From the NCBI GenBank assembly GCA_964646435.1, contig CAZYEJ010000001.1:1-64000 (forward strand): a DNA stretch of 64,000 nt. Direction: 5' to 3'. Under the pieces are notes generated by a model, which was not told the origin of the DNA, made no database searches, and was given only the letters and a program-made list of their open reading frames with translations. Positions 25,903-34,924 of this stretch are shown piece after piece; within the stretch, counting starts at the first letter, position 1, and each line of letters opens with the position of its first letter. The position numbers and the translations under genes were made by a program. The DNA is from UBA3076 sp964646435 (GTDB lineage Bacteria > Desulfobacterota > Dissulfuribacteria > Dissulfuribacterales > UBA3076).

Positions 25903-26934
25903 ATGCCAGACCTTGGTTCGGCCATAGATTTCTATCAGACCGCAGGCAGCTTCCTGATCTATCTTCTTCTAATTGCTGCAGCGGCCTTGGCGGTCTGCAT
26001 CCCCTTGCAGGCAAAACAGTCCGGCGGACTGACTGAGCGTGTTGCATATTACCTGATATTAGGCATTTTGGCTCTATTGGCAGCAGGATCGATCCTGGTC
26101 ATCTGGTTTCATTGGGAAATATATCAGCACGTGGTCCTGCGCCTTCCGGAAAACCTGGCCCATGAAATCAATCGATGGCTGGCAGCAGCCAATAGCCGTT
26201 CCTCCTATACACTTCCCCTGTATGATCCGGCGGCACCGCCCAAGTATGTCCTTCCCTTCTGGCTGGAAAATGAAAAGTATCTTTTCTGGTTCCTGGCCTA
26301 TGCAGGAATGGCCCTCTTCGCCTGGCGCAGGCTGAGCCAGCCAATTTTCCGTATCCTGCTCCAGGTCCTCCTTGTAATCCAGGTGGCTGTGCTTTGCCTG
26401 GTCTGTAATCCCTTTCAACAACCTCTTCCCCGCTTTTTTCAAGAGATCAGCCCCTGGTTTTCACCCCTGGCTCCTATATCGCGCTTTGGTCTATTCATGC
26501 AGCTCTACCCCAAACTTATCTTTTACTACAATGCGCACTACATGTGGACACATCCGCCTCTCCTCTTTATGGCCTATGCCGGTCTTACGGTCTTTTTCGC
26601 CGGCTGCGTTGCCATGCTACGGACCGGAGAGGCGGCCTGCGAGACCATGGCCTATGCCCACGCAAAGGCAAGCTACCTTTTTCTGACATTAGGCATGCTT
26701 CTCGGATACCCGTGGGCCCTTCAGGCCTGGGGACCAAACTGGTGGTGGGACCCAAAGGTCGCGAGTTCCCTCATGATGTGGATAGTTTTTTCAACTTATC
26801 TCCATGCCAGGCTATACCTGTCCCGCAAAGGTATGTGGGGTTTTGTAGGGGGTCTTGGTATCCTCTGTTTCTGTGCCATGCTCTTTACATTTACGGCCTC
26901 GTTTTTCTTTCCAGGGGAGCATACAGTACACTGA
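25903..26934 (+). CDS. CcsA/CcmF-type membrane protein with WWD motif
   Basis: 343 residues with about eight hydrophobic spans. The periplasmic WGPNWWWDPKVASSLMMW is the tryptophan-rich WWD heme-handling motif of the CcsA/CcmF superfamily, and HYMWTHPPLLFMAY supplies one of the expected flanking histidines. In relatives this protein delivers heme to apocytochrome c. No ResB, CcmE or thioredoxin gene lies nearby, only the small membrane protein that follows after 1 nt. A specialised cytochrome maturation role is an inference. Confidence 0.85.
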   Translation: MPDLGSAIDFYQTAGSFLIYLLLIAAAALAVCIPLQAKQSGGLTERVAYYLILGILALLAAGSILVIWFHWEIYQHVVLRLPENLAHEINRWLAAANSRSSYTLPLYDPAAPPKYVLPFWLENEKYLFWFLAYAGMALFAWRRLSQPIFRILLQVLLVIQVAVLCLVCNPFQQPLPRFFQEISPWFSPLAPISRFGLFMQLYPKLIFYYNAHYMWTHPPLLFMAYAGLTVFFAGCVAMLRTGEAACETMAYAHAKASYLFLTLGMLLGYPWALQAWGPNWWWDPKVASSLMMWIVFSTYLHARLYLSRKGMWGFVGGLGILCFCAMLFTFTASFFFPGEHTVH

Positions 26935-26935
26935 A

Positions 26936-27556
26936 ATGCGCAGATTTAACTACGACTTAATTCTGATCCTGATCACAGTAGGGATTCTGTTTCTTATCTC
27001 CCTTTTATGCATAGGAGGAATGTTTTACTTCAAGTGGGCCGAACTTCAGAGTGTAGCTCCGGCAATCAAAATGGCCTTTCAGGAACAGATGAACAGTCTC
27101 CTCGCCCCCTTCCTGGTGGCACTTCTCCTGACTCTTGGACTCTGTATACCCAAGCGGCTATTCCCTCCTCGCTGGCTTTATACCTTTATTATTCTGTTGG
27201 GGCTTACCGGTCTGGGTTCTGCTCTGGTATGGGGGTGGCGTGAATCACTGTTCTGGATGCTTGTTATCTCAGCCGCACTCCAGGCCATGGTCCTTATCCT
27301 GGTGGTGTCGGGCCGGCGCCTGAAATTCCTTTGCGAAGGGTACTGGAACCGCCTCGGCTCCTCTTTAGTTCATCTGGGGCTTGTCCTTTTCTGCCTGGAT
27401 TTCTTTCTTCTTAGCCGCTGGGATATGCATCTTGTCATCTTCTGGATTTCAGCCATATGCATCTTTATCGGAATGATTGTAACATTTTATGCCGAAGGCA
27501 TGATGGAATGGTTGCGAAGACGGAAAAATAGTCAGGAATTCACGGACCGCCAATAG
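26936..27556 (+). CDS. Polytopic membrane protein paired with CcsA-like gene
   Basis: 206 residues from the ATG at 26936, one base after the preceding stop; the frame is open from 26855 but that start would overlap the neighbour heavily. Five or six hydrophobic spans are visible (ILILITVGILFLISLLCIG near the N-terminus), with a positively charged tail (MEWLRRRKNSQ). I do not recognise a family. Because the spacing implies co-translation, it is probably an accessory subunit of the CcsA-like protein. Confidence 0.7.
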   Translation: MRRFNYDLILILITVGILFLISLLCIGGMFYFKWAELQSVAPAIKMAFQEQMNSLLAPFLVALLLTLGLCIPKRLFPPRWLYTFIILLGLTGLGSALVWGWRESLFWMLVISAALQAMVLILVVSGRRLKFLCEGYWNRLGSSLVHLGLVLFCLDFFLLSRWDMHLVIFWISAICIFIGMIVTFYAEGMMEWLRRRKNSQEFTDRQ

Positions 27557-27589
27557 TCCACTTAACATTTACCGTTAGAATACCTCATA

Positions 27590-27729
27590 GTGGTAAAAGA
27601 AACCGCCAAGGCGCCAAGAACGCTAAGAAATACTTTTTATCCAGCCGGTAACGGTCCGGCTGGATAAGTATCTTCTTTGTGTTTAACTTTGCGTCCTTGG
27701 CGCCTTGGCGGTTCAATTTCCTCCACCAC
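27590..27729. terminator. Large inverted repeat between convergent genes (bidirectional terminator-like)
   Basis: Outer arms with AACCGCCAAGGCGCCAAG and its complement CTTGGCGCCTTGGCGGTT enclose a perfect 11-bp hairpin (TATCCAGCCGG, 7-nt loop, CCGGCTGGATA; 27638-27666). It fills the gap between two converging genes, where it could end both transcripts. The outer arms belong to the word-repeat cruciform class seen elsewhere. Confidence 0.6.
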
Positions 27730-28928
27730 TATTCTTCCCGCAGTGCATCCACCGGATCCAGACGGGCAGCACGCCAGGCGGGCAGCACGCCTGCAAGCAG
27801 GCCTATGGCCGCGGCTAGCATCTCAGCCAGAAGTACATAGAACCATGGAGTGTGCACAGGCAGGGCCGGTACAAAGAAATGGATAAGCTGCGCACCGCCG
27901 GCACCAAGGGCCATTCCGGCCAGACCACCAATGGCGGCCAGCACCACAGCCTCGCCAAGAAACAGGATCAGCACCTGTATGCGCGTGGCCCCAAGTGCCC
28001 GTAGCAGACCTATCTCAGCAGTCCTTTCGTTTACTGCGATAGTCATGACAGTGAGTATCCCCACGCAGCCCACAAGCAGTGAGATCCCGCCAAGTGCGCC
28101 GACTGCTATAGTCAAGACATCCAGCACCGAGCCGAGCACATCAAGCATCTGCTGCTGGGTGGTGATGGTGAAATCCTCCTGCCCATGGCGAGCCATGAGC
28201 ATCCGGCGAATTCCAGCCACCACCTCATCCACGGACGCACCTTCGGAGTAAAGGACATCGATCTCCATCAGGCCTTCCCGGTTGAAGAGCTCCAGGCCCC
28301 TGACGGTTGGTATGTACACGGTGTCATCCATGTCAAAGCCCAGGATCTGGCCTTTGGACTCCATGGTTCCGATAACGCGAAAGCGGTCACCGCCGATACG
28401 GATGCGCTGCCCTAAAGGATTCGCCGTGCTGAATAGTTCTTTACGCATCTTGCTGCCCAGTACGGCAAAAGCACGTGGTGCGTCCGGATCGTCAGCAGGC
28501 AGGAACCTCCCCGCACTGACTTTAATACGAAGAACAGCGGGCATCTCCGGCCCGACACCATAGATCGTAGTACGGCGACGCTTCCTTCCGCCCTCAACCT
28601 CGGCGTTTCCCCATATCCAAGGGATGACGGCGTTCACATGGGGGACCCTTCGCAGTGCCTCGACATCACCGAGCGTCAGAAGGCGCACCGACCCAAGTAT
28701 GCCGAGCGGAGTACCCATGGTGGTTACTCGCCCAGGGTTGATCCCGATCAAGTTGGTGCCGAACTGGGTAAATTCCGAGACCACAAAGCGGTTCAGACCC
28801 TCGCCGATAGAGGTAAGAAGTACCACCGCGGCAATCCCGACCGCAATGCCAAGCCCCGTCAGGAAGCTGCGCATCCGTTGAGCCGTGATGGAACCGATCG
28901 TGAGTCTTATGAAATCTCTGATCAGCAC
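27729..28928 (-). CDS. MacB-like ABC transporter permease
   Basis: 399 residues. One N-terminal membrane helix follows the start IRDFIRLTIGSITAQRMRSF. Next comes a periplasmic MacB core domain, then three C-terminal helices containing the FtsX-type segment TAEIGLLRALGATRIQVL. In this family the protein transmits ATP hydrolysis to an extracytoplasmic partner and does not form a channel; substrates are peptides, lipoproteins or antibiotics. It shares the strand of the second permease and the ATPase but is separated from them by a 222-bp MITE-like repeat. Confidence 0.88.
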   Translation of the reverse strand: MLIRDFIRLTIGSITAQRMRSFLTGLGIAVGIAAVVLLTSIGEGLNRFVVSEFTQFGTNLIGINPGRVTTMGTPLGILGSVRLLTLGDVEALRRVPHVNAVIPWIWGNAEVEGGRKRRRTTIYGVGPEMPAVLRIKVSAGRFLPADDPDAPRAFAVLGSKMRKELFSTANPLGQRIRIGGDRFRVIGTMESKGQILGFDMDDTVYIPTVRGLELFNREGLMEIDVLYSEGASVDEVVAGIRRMLMARHGQEDFTITTQQQMLDVLGSVLDVLTIAVGALGGISLLVGCVGILTVMTIAVNERTAEIGLLRALGATRIQVLILFLGEAVVLAAIGGLAGMALGAGGAQLIHFFVPALPVHTPWFYVLLAEMLAAAIGLLAGVLPAWRAARLDPVDALREE

Positions 28929-29040
28929 TTGTGACCTTTTAGTAGGGGTTCAGAGGTTCAGGGTTCAAAGGTTCAGGGTTACCTTATTGGATTTATGATT
29001 GTTGACTGCTTTTGCAATACCTCATGTGGTTGTTTTGAAA

Positions 29041-29262
29041 GATGAACATCCAACATCGAACATCGAACGTCCAACGTCGAATGAAAAACAAACATCCAAT
29101 ACCGAACATTCAACGGTTATTTAGGTCGAAGGTTGAAGGCTGAAGTATACTGATATCCCGCCTCCTGCAATAATTAGCAGCCTTTTTCCCAGGTCATAAG
29201 TCTGTTTCTTCATCTTTTCTTATTCAACATTCGATGTTGGACGTTCGATGTTCGATGTTCCT
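29041..29262 (+). repeat. MITE-like element with ATCGAACATCGAACGTCCAAC ends, copy X
   Basis: About 222 bp. The ends (GATGAACATCCAACATCGAA and the inverse ATGTTGGACGTTCGATGTTC) form terminal inverted repeats of about 35 bp. The inside includes TATACTGATATCCCGCCTCC and GCAATAATTAGCAGCC. An inverted copy lies at 42399-42622. The bases before it (28940-28983) hold a separate word repeat, GGTTCAGAGGTTCAGGG. Confidence 0.7.
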
Positions 29263-29298
29263 CTTTTTCTTGCCCCCCGCCCCCGCCCCTTTGCCCTA

Positions 29299-30507
29299 TC
29301 ATCTATGTGACAGTGCCTGTACAGGATCCAGACAGGCCGCCCGGCGCGCAGGGAGGACGCTGAACGTTAGACCGGTGGCAATGGCAACGCCCAGTGCCGC
29401 TACGACCGCCCACCAGGGTGCGCCGACCGGTAAGGCCGGATAGATTCGGCCAATGACCCAGCTTCCGGTTTCACCTATTGCCAGTCCCAGCAAGGCGCCG
29501 ACAAGAGACAGCACACCAGCCTCGGTAAGGATCAGCACCAGTATCTGGCGACGGTGTGCACCAAGGGCCTTTAGCAGGCCTATCTCCGCGGTCCGTTGCG
29601 AAACGGTAATGAGCATCACATTCATGGTAAGGATGCCGGCCACGCCGAGACTGATACCCGCAACGCCGGCAACAGTCAGTGTCAGGGCACGGAAAATGCG
29701 GTCAAAAGTAGCCAGAACTGCATCCTGAGTGATCACAGTCACGTCCTCTTCACCCTGATGTCGTTTTCGAATGGTCGACAGGATATGCGTCTTAACCCGG
29801 GGAATGGCCTCCCTGCTCTTCGCTTCCACAAGTATGCGAAAAAGGGTGTTGGTGTTAAAGAGCATTTGTGCAGAAGCCACGGGAAGAATCACCAACTCCT
29901 CTACATCAAGGCCGATGGACCGTCCCTCTGAGCTCATGACACCTATGACGCGGCAGCGCCGGTCTCCGATGCTCATCATCTCCCCGAGTGCCGGATGAGG
30001 CCCGAACAGCTCCTTGCGGACCTTGGACCCGATTACACAGAGAGGGGCCGCCAATTCAGGATCGCCAGGCGGCAGGAAACGACCTTGAGCCATCTTCCAG
30101 TGGCGGATCGCCAGCAGCTCCGATGTGGAGCCGATCACCGGCACCTCACGTTCACGCTGCCGCCAGGAGACATGTACCTCGCCGATGTTTATCGGCGCTA
30201 TGCGCCGGACTGCGAAGTGGCGCGCCAGTGCCATGGCATCCCGGATAGTGAGGTCGCGCGGCGTCTCCCCCATGAATGAGGAAGGACCAATACCCGCGGT
30301 CTCAGAGCGTCCCGGCAAGACTATCAGGAGATTGGTTCCCAGCGAGGCGAATTCGTTCACCACAAAGAGTCGCGCACCTTCTCCAACGGCAGTGAGTAGC
30401 ACGACTGCCGCCACTCCGATGGACATGGCCAACAGCATGAGCATGGTACGCACCCGGTTTCCCTGCAACGCCCCAACTGAAAAGCGTAAGACATCGCCGG
30501 ACCTCAT
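29299..30507 (-). CDS. MacB-like ABC transporter permease
   Basis: 402 residues, paralogous in layout to the permease at 27729: an N-terminal helix, a periplasmic domain, and three C-terminal helices with TAEIGLLKALGAHRRQIL. It overlaps the ATPase gene by 4 bp, so these two form the core of the exporter. Two different permeases with one ATPase suggests a heterodimer, though the second lies beyond a repeat and may be expressed at a different level. Confidence 0.88.
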   Translation of the reverse strand: MRSGDVLRFSVGALQGNRVRTMLMLLAMSIGVAAVVLLTAVGEGARLFVVNEFASLGTNLLIVLPGRSETAGIGPSSFMGETPRDLTIRDAMALARHFAVRRIAPINIGEVHVSWRQREREVPVIGSTSELLAIRHWKMAQGRFLPPGDPELAAPLCVIGSKVRKELFGPHPALGEMMSIGDRRCRVIGVMSSEGRSIGLDVEELVILPVASAQMLFNTNTLFRILVEAKSREAIPRVKTHILSTIRKRHQGEEDVTVITQDAVLATFDRIFRALTLTVAGVAGISLGVAGILTMNVMLITVSQRTAEIGLLKALGAHRRQILVLILTEAGVLSLVGALLGLAIGETGSWVIGRIYPALPVGAPWWAVVAALGVAIATGLTFSVLPARRAACLDPVQALSHR

Positions 30508-31190
30508 GGCTTTTCCTGTCCTGAAGTATCGCTGGTGATCCGGCCGTCCACGAGGTGTATTTGGCGATGGGCACGGCCCCCGATCTCCGGATCATGTGTC
30601 ACAACAATCAGGATAACGCCTTTTTGGTTCAAATGCTCAAGGATATCAATGACCTCATTGCCGGAAACGCTATCAAGATTGCCTGTAGGCTCGTCGGCGA
30701 GCAGCACAGCAGGTTCCATAATGGTAGCGCGCGCAATGGCTACCCGCTGACGCTGTCCGCCGGAAAGCTCTTCCGGGCGGTGATGGGCGCGCGTCTCAAG
30801 ACCGACTGCCTGCAGCAAGCGTCCTGTGCGGGCCTTCCTTTCAGCAGGTGGCATGCCGGCCAGCACCAGCGGCAGTTCGATATTCTGCTCCGCTGTAAGA
30901 CGCGGCACAAGATGGAAAAACTGGAACACAAAGCCGATCTTTTCCCGCCGTGTGCTGGCCTGTTGATCATCAGTCAAAGAGGTGACATCCGTTCCATCCA
31001 GCAGGTAGCGGCCGGAGGTAGACCGATCCAGGATCCCCAGGATGTTCAGCAATGTAGACTTGCCTGAGCCGGAAGGCCCCATGATGGAAAGATACTCTCC
31101 CCGGCCTATATGCAGCATAAGGTCGTTCAGGGCATGGACCTTCTGCTCGCCGACCTGGAAAATACGGTGGACGTGCTCAAGACGGATCAT
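30504..31190 (-). CDS. ABC transporter ATP-binding protein (MacB/LolD type)
   Basis: 228 residues. All motifs are present: Walker A (GPSGSGKSTLLN), Q-loop (FQFFHL), signature (LSGGQRQRVAIARA), Walker B (VLLADEPTGNLD) and the H-loop (VTHD). The LolD/MacB type is indicated by the PTGNLD ending and by the adjacent FtsX-like permeases. It powers the exporter encoded downstream. The matching adaptor (MacA-like) gene is 11.5 kb away at 42679, beyond the restriction island, on the same strand. Confidence 0.92.
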   Translation of the reverse strand: MIRLEHVHRIFQVGEQKVHALNDLMLHIGRGEYLSIMGPSGSGKSTLLNILGILDRSTSGRYLLDGTDVTSLTDDQQASTRREKIGFVFQFFHLVPRLTAEQNIELPLVLAGMPPAERKARTGRLLQAVGLETRAHHRPEELSGGQRQRVAIARATIMEPAVLLADEPTGNLDSVSGNEVIDILEHLNQKGVILIVVTHDPEIGGRAHRQIHLVDGRITSDTSGQEKP

Positions 31191-31454
31191 TGGTAATTAT
31201 CCCACCCCTTCCGAACTGCCAAGGAATGTGAACGGTTACGATCATCGAATTTCACGGTATGTAATTTACCCTAAATTTTATACCAACCTTACACCAATCA
31301 ATACTGCCCTACCAAATAAAATACTTTAATCCACAGATTTCGCCTCAGAGAAATAGGCTACGCATTTCACAGGACAAGCAGATTACCCCAGTACCATCTC
31401 ACGGAGCTACGGGGCAGGCACGGATTACTCTATCTGAAACATCACCAATCCTTT

Positions 31455-31483
31455 TTGACAATCGAAAGAATAGTGTATATTTA
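31455..31483 (+). promoter_or_regulatory. Sigma70-like promoter facing a decayed antitoxin gene
   Basis: TTGACA (31455-31460) and TATTTA (31478-31483) are separated by 17 bp. A short palindrome, CACCTTGAGGTG (31500-31511), follows and could have been an operator. The only sequence downstream is the MntA remnant, then the restriction operon 0.7 kb on. Confidence 0.45.
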
Positions 31484-31521
31484 TTCAAAAGTATTCATAC
31501 ACCTTGAGGTGAGTGGGAGCA

Positions 31522-31740
31522 GTGGTTTTGGAAAAAGAGACAGAATATCCCTTTGATGTGGTCTCAATTGATGTCCAGAATATACCTTTAAGGGCCGGGA
31601 TTGCCAGGCAGGGATATCCCATTCTTTTGGAAGACGAAGAGCGTTGGGATAATTTTCGTTTCTTTGCCTAGATAGATGGAATGGATTTTAGGTCCAGGAT
31701 AGAGAGGTTCTATGAAGAGCGCTTATATGATCAATATTGA
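31522..31740 (+). pseudogene. MntA-type nucleotidyltransferase antitoxin, C-terminal remnant
   Basis: 73 codons in one frame with an internal TAG at 31669. The peptide (VDVQNIPLRAGIARQGYPIL, then EDEERWDNFRFFA, stop, IDGMDFRSRIERFYEERL) matches the C-terminal half of MntA-like adenylyltransferase antitoxins. The N-terminal half with the GS/DxD active site is missing and no HEPN toxin follows. Of the remaining sequence in 31191-32169, I see only the promoter and the REP hairpin listed separately, and no gene. Confidence 0.6.
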
Positions 31741-31862
31741 GAAAACAAAATTTGGGGTTTTCGTTCAGACACTACTTAACATACGGCTATTTCCAAATAT
31801 TCAAAGAAGCTAAAGTCCCACCGGAACCCAGTGAGTCTTTTAGCCTATTGAATCATCTTTTT

Positions 31863-31891
31863 CTCGTTCCCAGGCAGAGCCTGGGAATGAG
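31863..31891. repeat. REP-like hairpin (left of restriction island)
   Basis: CTCGTTCCCAGGC-AGA-GCCTGGGAATGAG is a near-perfect palindrome with one G-T pair. The same sequence occurs in the opposite orientation at 40669-40696, right after a RAYT fragment. Such palindromes are typical RAYT substrates. Confidence 0.7.
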
Positions 31892-32169
31892 ATGATGTTT
31901 ATTGATTCGGCATGGAAGAAGGTATGACTGGTATCAGAATCCTAAAACAAATATATCTCAACCTATACCCCGGCATAGAGAAATTAAGGAATGACTGGCT
32001 AAACACATTAGCACTGTGTTCGACAATAAAATGAAAATATACGACGAATTTTTTTCTATAATCATCTGACACAAAAAGCCGGCGCGATTTTACCCCAATT
32101 TGCAATATTTTGTTCGGCTTTTTGTACAACTGATCCTGAGCGTTATGGTGCATATGAATAGGTCTTGAA

Positions 32170-34923
32170 ATGAACAAAACACCCGAACAAAAAGCAAGAG
32201 ACAATATAGACAGAATGCTTGAACGGTCCGGCTGGGCGGTTGTTGACAAGAATGCAATCAACTGGAGCCTCGGCCCGGGGGTTGCTGTTCGGGAATATCA
32301 GACCGATGTGGGTCCTGCCGACTATGTCCTGTTTGTAGATCGTGAAGCAATAGGTGTGATTGAAGCAAAAAAGGAAGAGGAAGGCCACCGGTTGTCCGTT
32401 CACGAACAGCAGGCGGAATACTATGCCCAAAGCAAACTAAAATGGTTTGCCGATAGCCGACCGCTCCCGTTTGTTTATGAAAGTACCGGCATATTAACAC
32501 GGTATACGGATCTGCGGGACCCCAAACCCCGAGCAAGGTCTGTCTTTTCGTTCCACCATCCGAAAACATTAAAAGACAGGATAAGGCAAAAAACCAGCCT
32601 GCGGCAACGATTGCATCAGTTCCCCGATTTACCAGTTGAAGGGTTGCGGGATTGCCAGATCAGAGCGATTATCAACCTTGAAAAATCTTTTAGGGAAAAC
32701 AGACCCCGTGCGTTGATCCAGATGGCGACCGGCAGCGGGAAAACCTTCACCGCCGTCACCTCTATTTACCGTCTGCTCAAATTTGCGGATGCCAAACGCG
32801 TACTGTTTCTGGTCGATACGAAAAATTTGGGGGAGCAGGCCGAACAGGAGTTCATGGGGTATACGCCGAGTGACGACAACCGTAAATTTACGGAACTTTA
32901 TAATGTCCGGCGATTGAACTCGAAATATGTCCCGCCGGACAGCCAGGTGTGCATCAGCACCATCCAGCGGATGTATTCCATCCTCAAGGGGGAAGAACTC
33001 GATGAAACAGCAGAACAGATCAATCCCCATGAATACGTGGAAATGGGGCGGCCTCGTGAAGTTGAATACAATGAAAAAGTCCCGCCCGAATTTTTTGATT
33101 TCATCGTGATCGATGAGTGCCACCGCTCAATCTACAACCTGTGGAAGCAGGTACTGGATTATTTTGACGCCTTTTACATCGGGTTGACCGCAACCCCTGA
33201 CAAGCGGACATTCGGCTTTTTCAATGAAAACGTGGTCAGCGAATACCGGCATGAAGAAGCAGTGGCCGACGGGGTAAATGTCGGTTTTGACACTTATCTG
33301 ATTGAAACAAAAATTACCCAAGACGGCAGCAAGCTGATTGCCGAACAATGGGTGGATAAAAGGGACCGCCTAACCCGCAAAAAACGATGGGAGCAACTCG
33401 ATGAGGAAGTGACCTACAACGGAAACGATCTTGACCGGGATGTGGTCAACCCCAGCCAGATCAGAAATGTGATCAAAACCTTTCGAGATAAGTTGCCGGA
33501 AATGTTTCCCGGTCGCGATGAAGTTCCTAAAACACTCATTTTTGCAAAGACCGACAGCCACGCCGACGATATTATCAATATCGCGCGCGAAGAATTTGCC
33601 GAGGAAAACGCGTTTTGCAAAAAAATTACCTACAAGGCGGATGAAGACCCCAAATCCGTGCTGGCGTCTTTCCGCAATGATTATTACCCCAGGATTGCTG
33701 TCACCGTTGACATGATCGCCACCGGAACGGATGTCAAACCCTTGGAATGTCTGGTCTTCATGCGGGATGTTAAGTCCAAAAATTACTTTGAGCAGATGAA
33801 AGGCAGGGGAACCCGCACCCTGGGATATGATGATTTGAAAAAAGTCACCCCTTCTGTCAATACCAGTAAGACCGGGTTTGTTATCGTTGACGCCGTGGGG
33901 GTCAGCAGGTCCGTCAAAACCGACAGCCGGCCCCTTGAACGGAAAAAATCGGTTCCCTTAAAAGATCTCCTCCAGGCGGTGTTGATGGGGCAGACCGATG
34001 AAGATACCTATACGTCGCTGGCAGGCCGCCTAGCCCGGTTGGAAAAGCAGATCACGGATGATGAGCGGGAAAAATTCAAGCAATTGTCCGGCGGAAAGAC
34101 CATTAACAGACTGGTTCATGAACTGTTAGATGCCTATAATCCGGATAAAATCATTGAAACTGCAACAGAAAAGCTCAACCTGCCGCCGGATAGGTCGCCG
34201 GATGAAGATCAAAAAAAGGATGCCCAAAAAGAATTGATCAACCGAGCCAGGGACACGTTTACCGGTGAATTAAATGAATTTATCGAAAACGTCCGCAAAT
34301 CCCATGAGCAGATTATCGACGACATCAATCTCGATGAGGTAAAATACGCCGGATGGGACAAGCAGGCCCGGGTAAAGGCCAAAGATACCATAGAAGATTT
34401 CAAAACTTTCATGGAAGCCAACAAGGATGAGATCACGGCCCTTTCCATTTTCTACAACCAGCCCTATAACCGCAGAAATATCACCTATGACATGATTAAA
34501 GAGGTGCTGGACACCTTAAAGCAGAACAAACCGCGCCTTGCACCGGCGAGGGTCTGGCAGGCATACGAGCAGGTGGAAAAGGTCAACGGCAAATCCCCTA
34601 AAAACGAACTCACCGCGCTGGTGTCCCTGATCCGGCGTATAACGGGCATCGATGATACCCTGACCTCTTTTGAGCAGACGGCCAACCGCAATTTTCAGAA
34701 ATGGGTGTTTGACAAACAGGCCGGACCACTGAAATTTACCGAGGAACAGATGGCATGGCTGCGCATGATCAAAGAACACATCATCAGTTCCGTGCATATT
34801 GAAAAGGACGATCTGGATTATGCCCCCTTTGACGGCAGGGGCGGCGTTGGAAAGATGCTTCAGTTGTTCGGTGATGAGATGAATCCGGTTATTGATGAAA
34901 TGAATGAGGCCTTGGCGGCGTAG
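32170..34923 (+). CDS. hsdR: Type I restriction enzyme, R subunit
   Basis: 917 residues. The N-terminal nuclease of the PD-(D/E)xK type is visible: D51 in GPADYVLFVD and E65/K67 in VIEAKK. The motor follows: Walker A MATGSGKT (185-192), DECH box (315-318) and motif VI-like FEQMKGRGTRTLG. It cleaves unmethylated foreign DNA after translocation, in complex with HsdS and HsdM. It is first in a four-gene operon, with one base between its stop and the hsdS ATG. The length fits the shorter EcoEI-like R subunits. There is no frameshift or stop, so it is probably functional. Confidence 0.93.
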   Translation: MNKTPEQKARDNIDRMLERSGWAVVDKNAINWSLGPGVAVREYQTDVGPADYVLFVDREAIGVIEAKKEEEGHRLSVHEQQAEYYAQSKLKWFADSRPLPFVYESTGILTRYTDLRDPKPRARSVFSFHHPKTLKDRIRQKTSLRQRLHQFPDLPVEGLRDCQIRAIINLEKSFRENRPRALIQMATGSGKTFTAVTSIYRLLKFADAKRVLFLVDTKNLGEQAEQEFMGYTPSDDNRKFTELYNVRRLNSKYVPPDSQVCISTIQRMYSILKGEELDETAEQINPHEYVEMGRPREVEYNEKVPPEFFDFIVIDECHRSIYNLWKQVLDYFDAFYIGLTATPDKRTFGFFNENVVSEYRHEEAVADGVNVGFDTYLIETKITQDGSKLIAEQWVDKRDRLTRKKRWEQLDEEVTYNGNDLDRDVVNPSQIRNVIKTFRDKLPEMFPGRDEVPKTLIFAKTDSHADDIINIAREEFAEENAFCKKITYKADEDPKSVLASFRNDYYPRIAVTVDMIATGTDVKPLECLVFMRDVKSKNYFEQMKGRGTRTLGYDDLKKVTPSVNTSKTGFVIVDAVGVSRSVKTDSRPLERKKSVPLKDLLQAVLMGQTDEDTYTSLAGRLARLEKQITDDEREKFKQLSGGKTINRLVHELLDAYNPDKIIETATEKLNLPPDRSPDEDQKKDAQKELINRARDTFTGELNEFIENVRKSHEQIIDDINLDEVKYAGWDKQARVKAKDTIEDFKTFMEANKDEITALSIFYNQPYNRRNITYDMIKEVLDTLKQNKPRLAPARVWQAYEQVEKVNGKSPKNELTALVSLIRRITGIDDTLTSFEQTANRNFQKWVFDKQAGPLKFTEEQMAWLRMIKEHIISSVHIEKDDLDYAPFDGRGGVGKMLQLFGDEMNPVIDEMNEALAA

Positions 34924-34924
34924 G

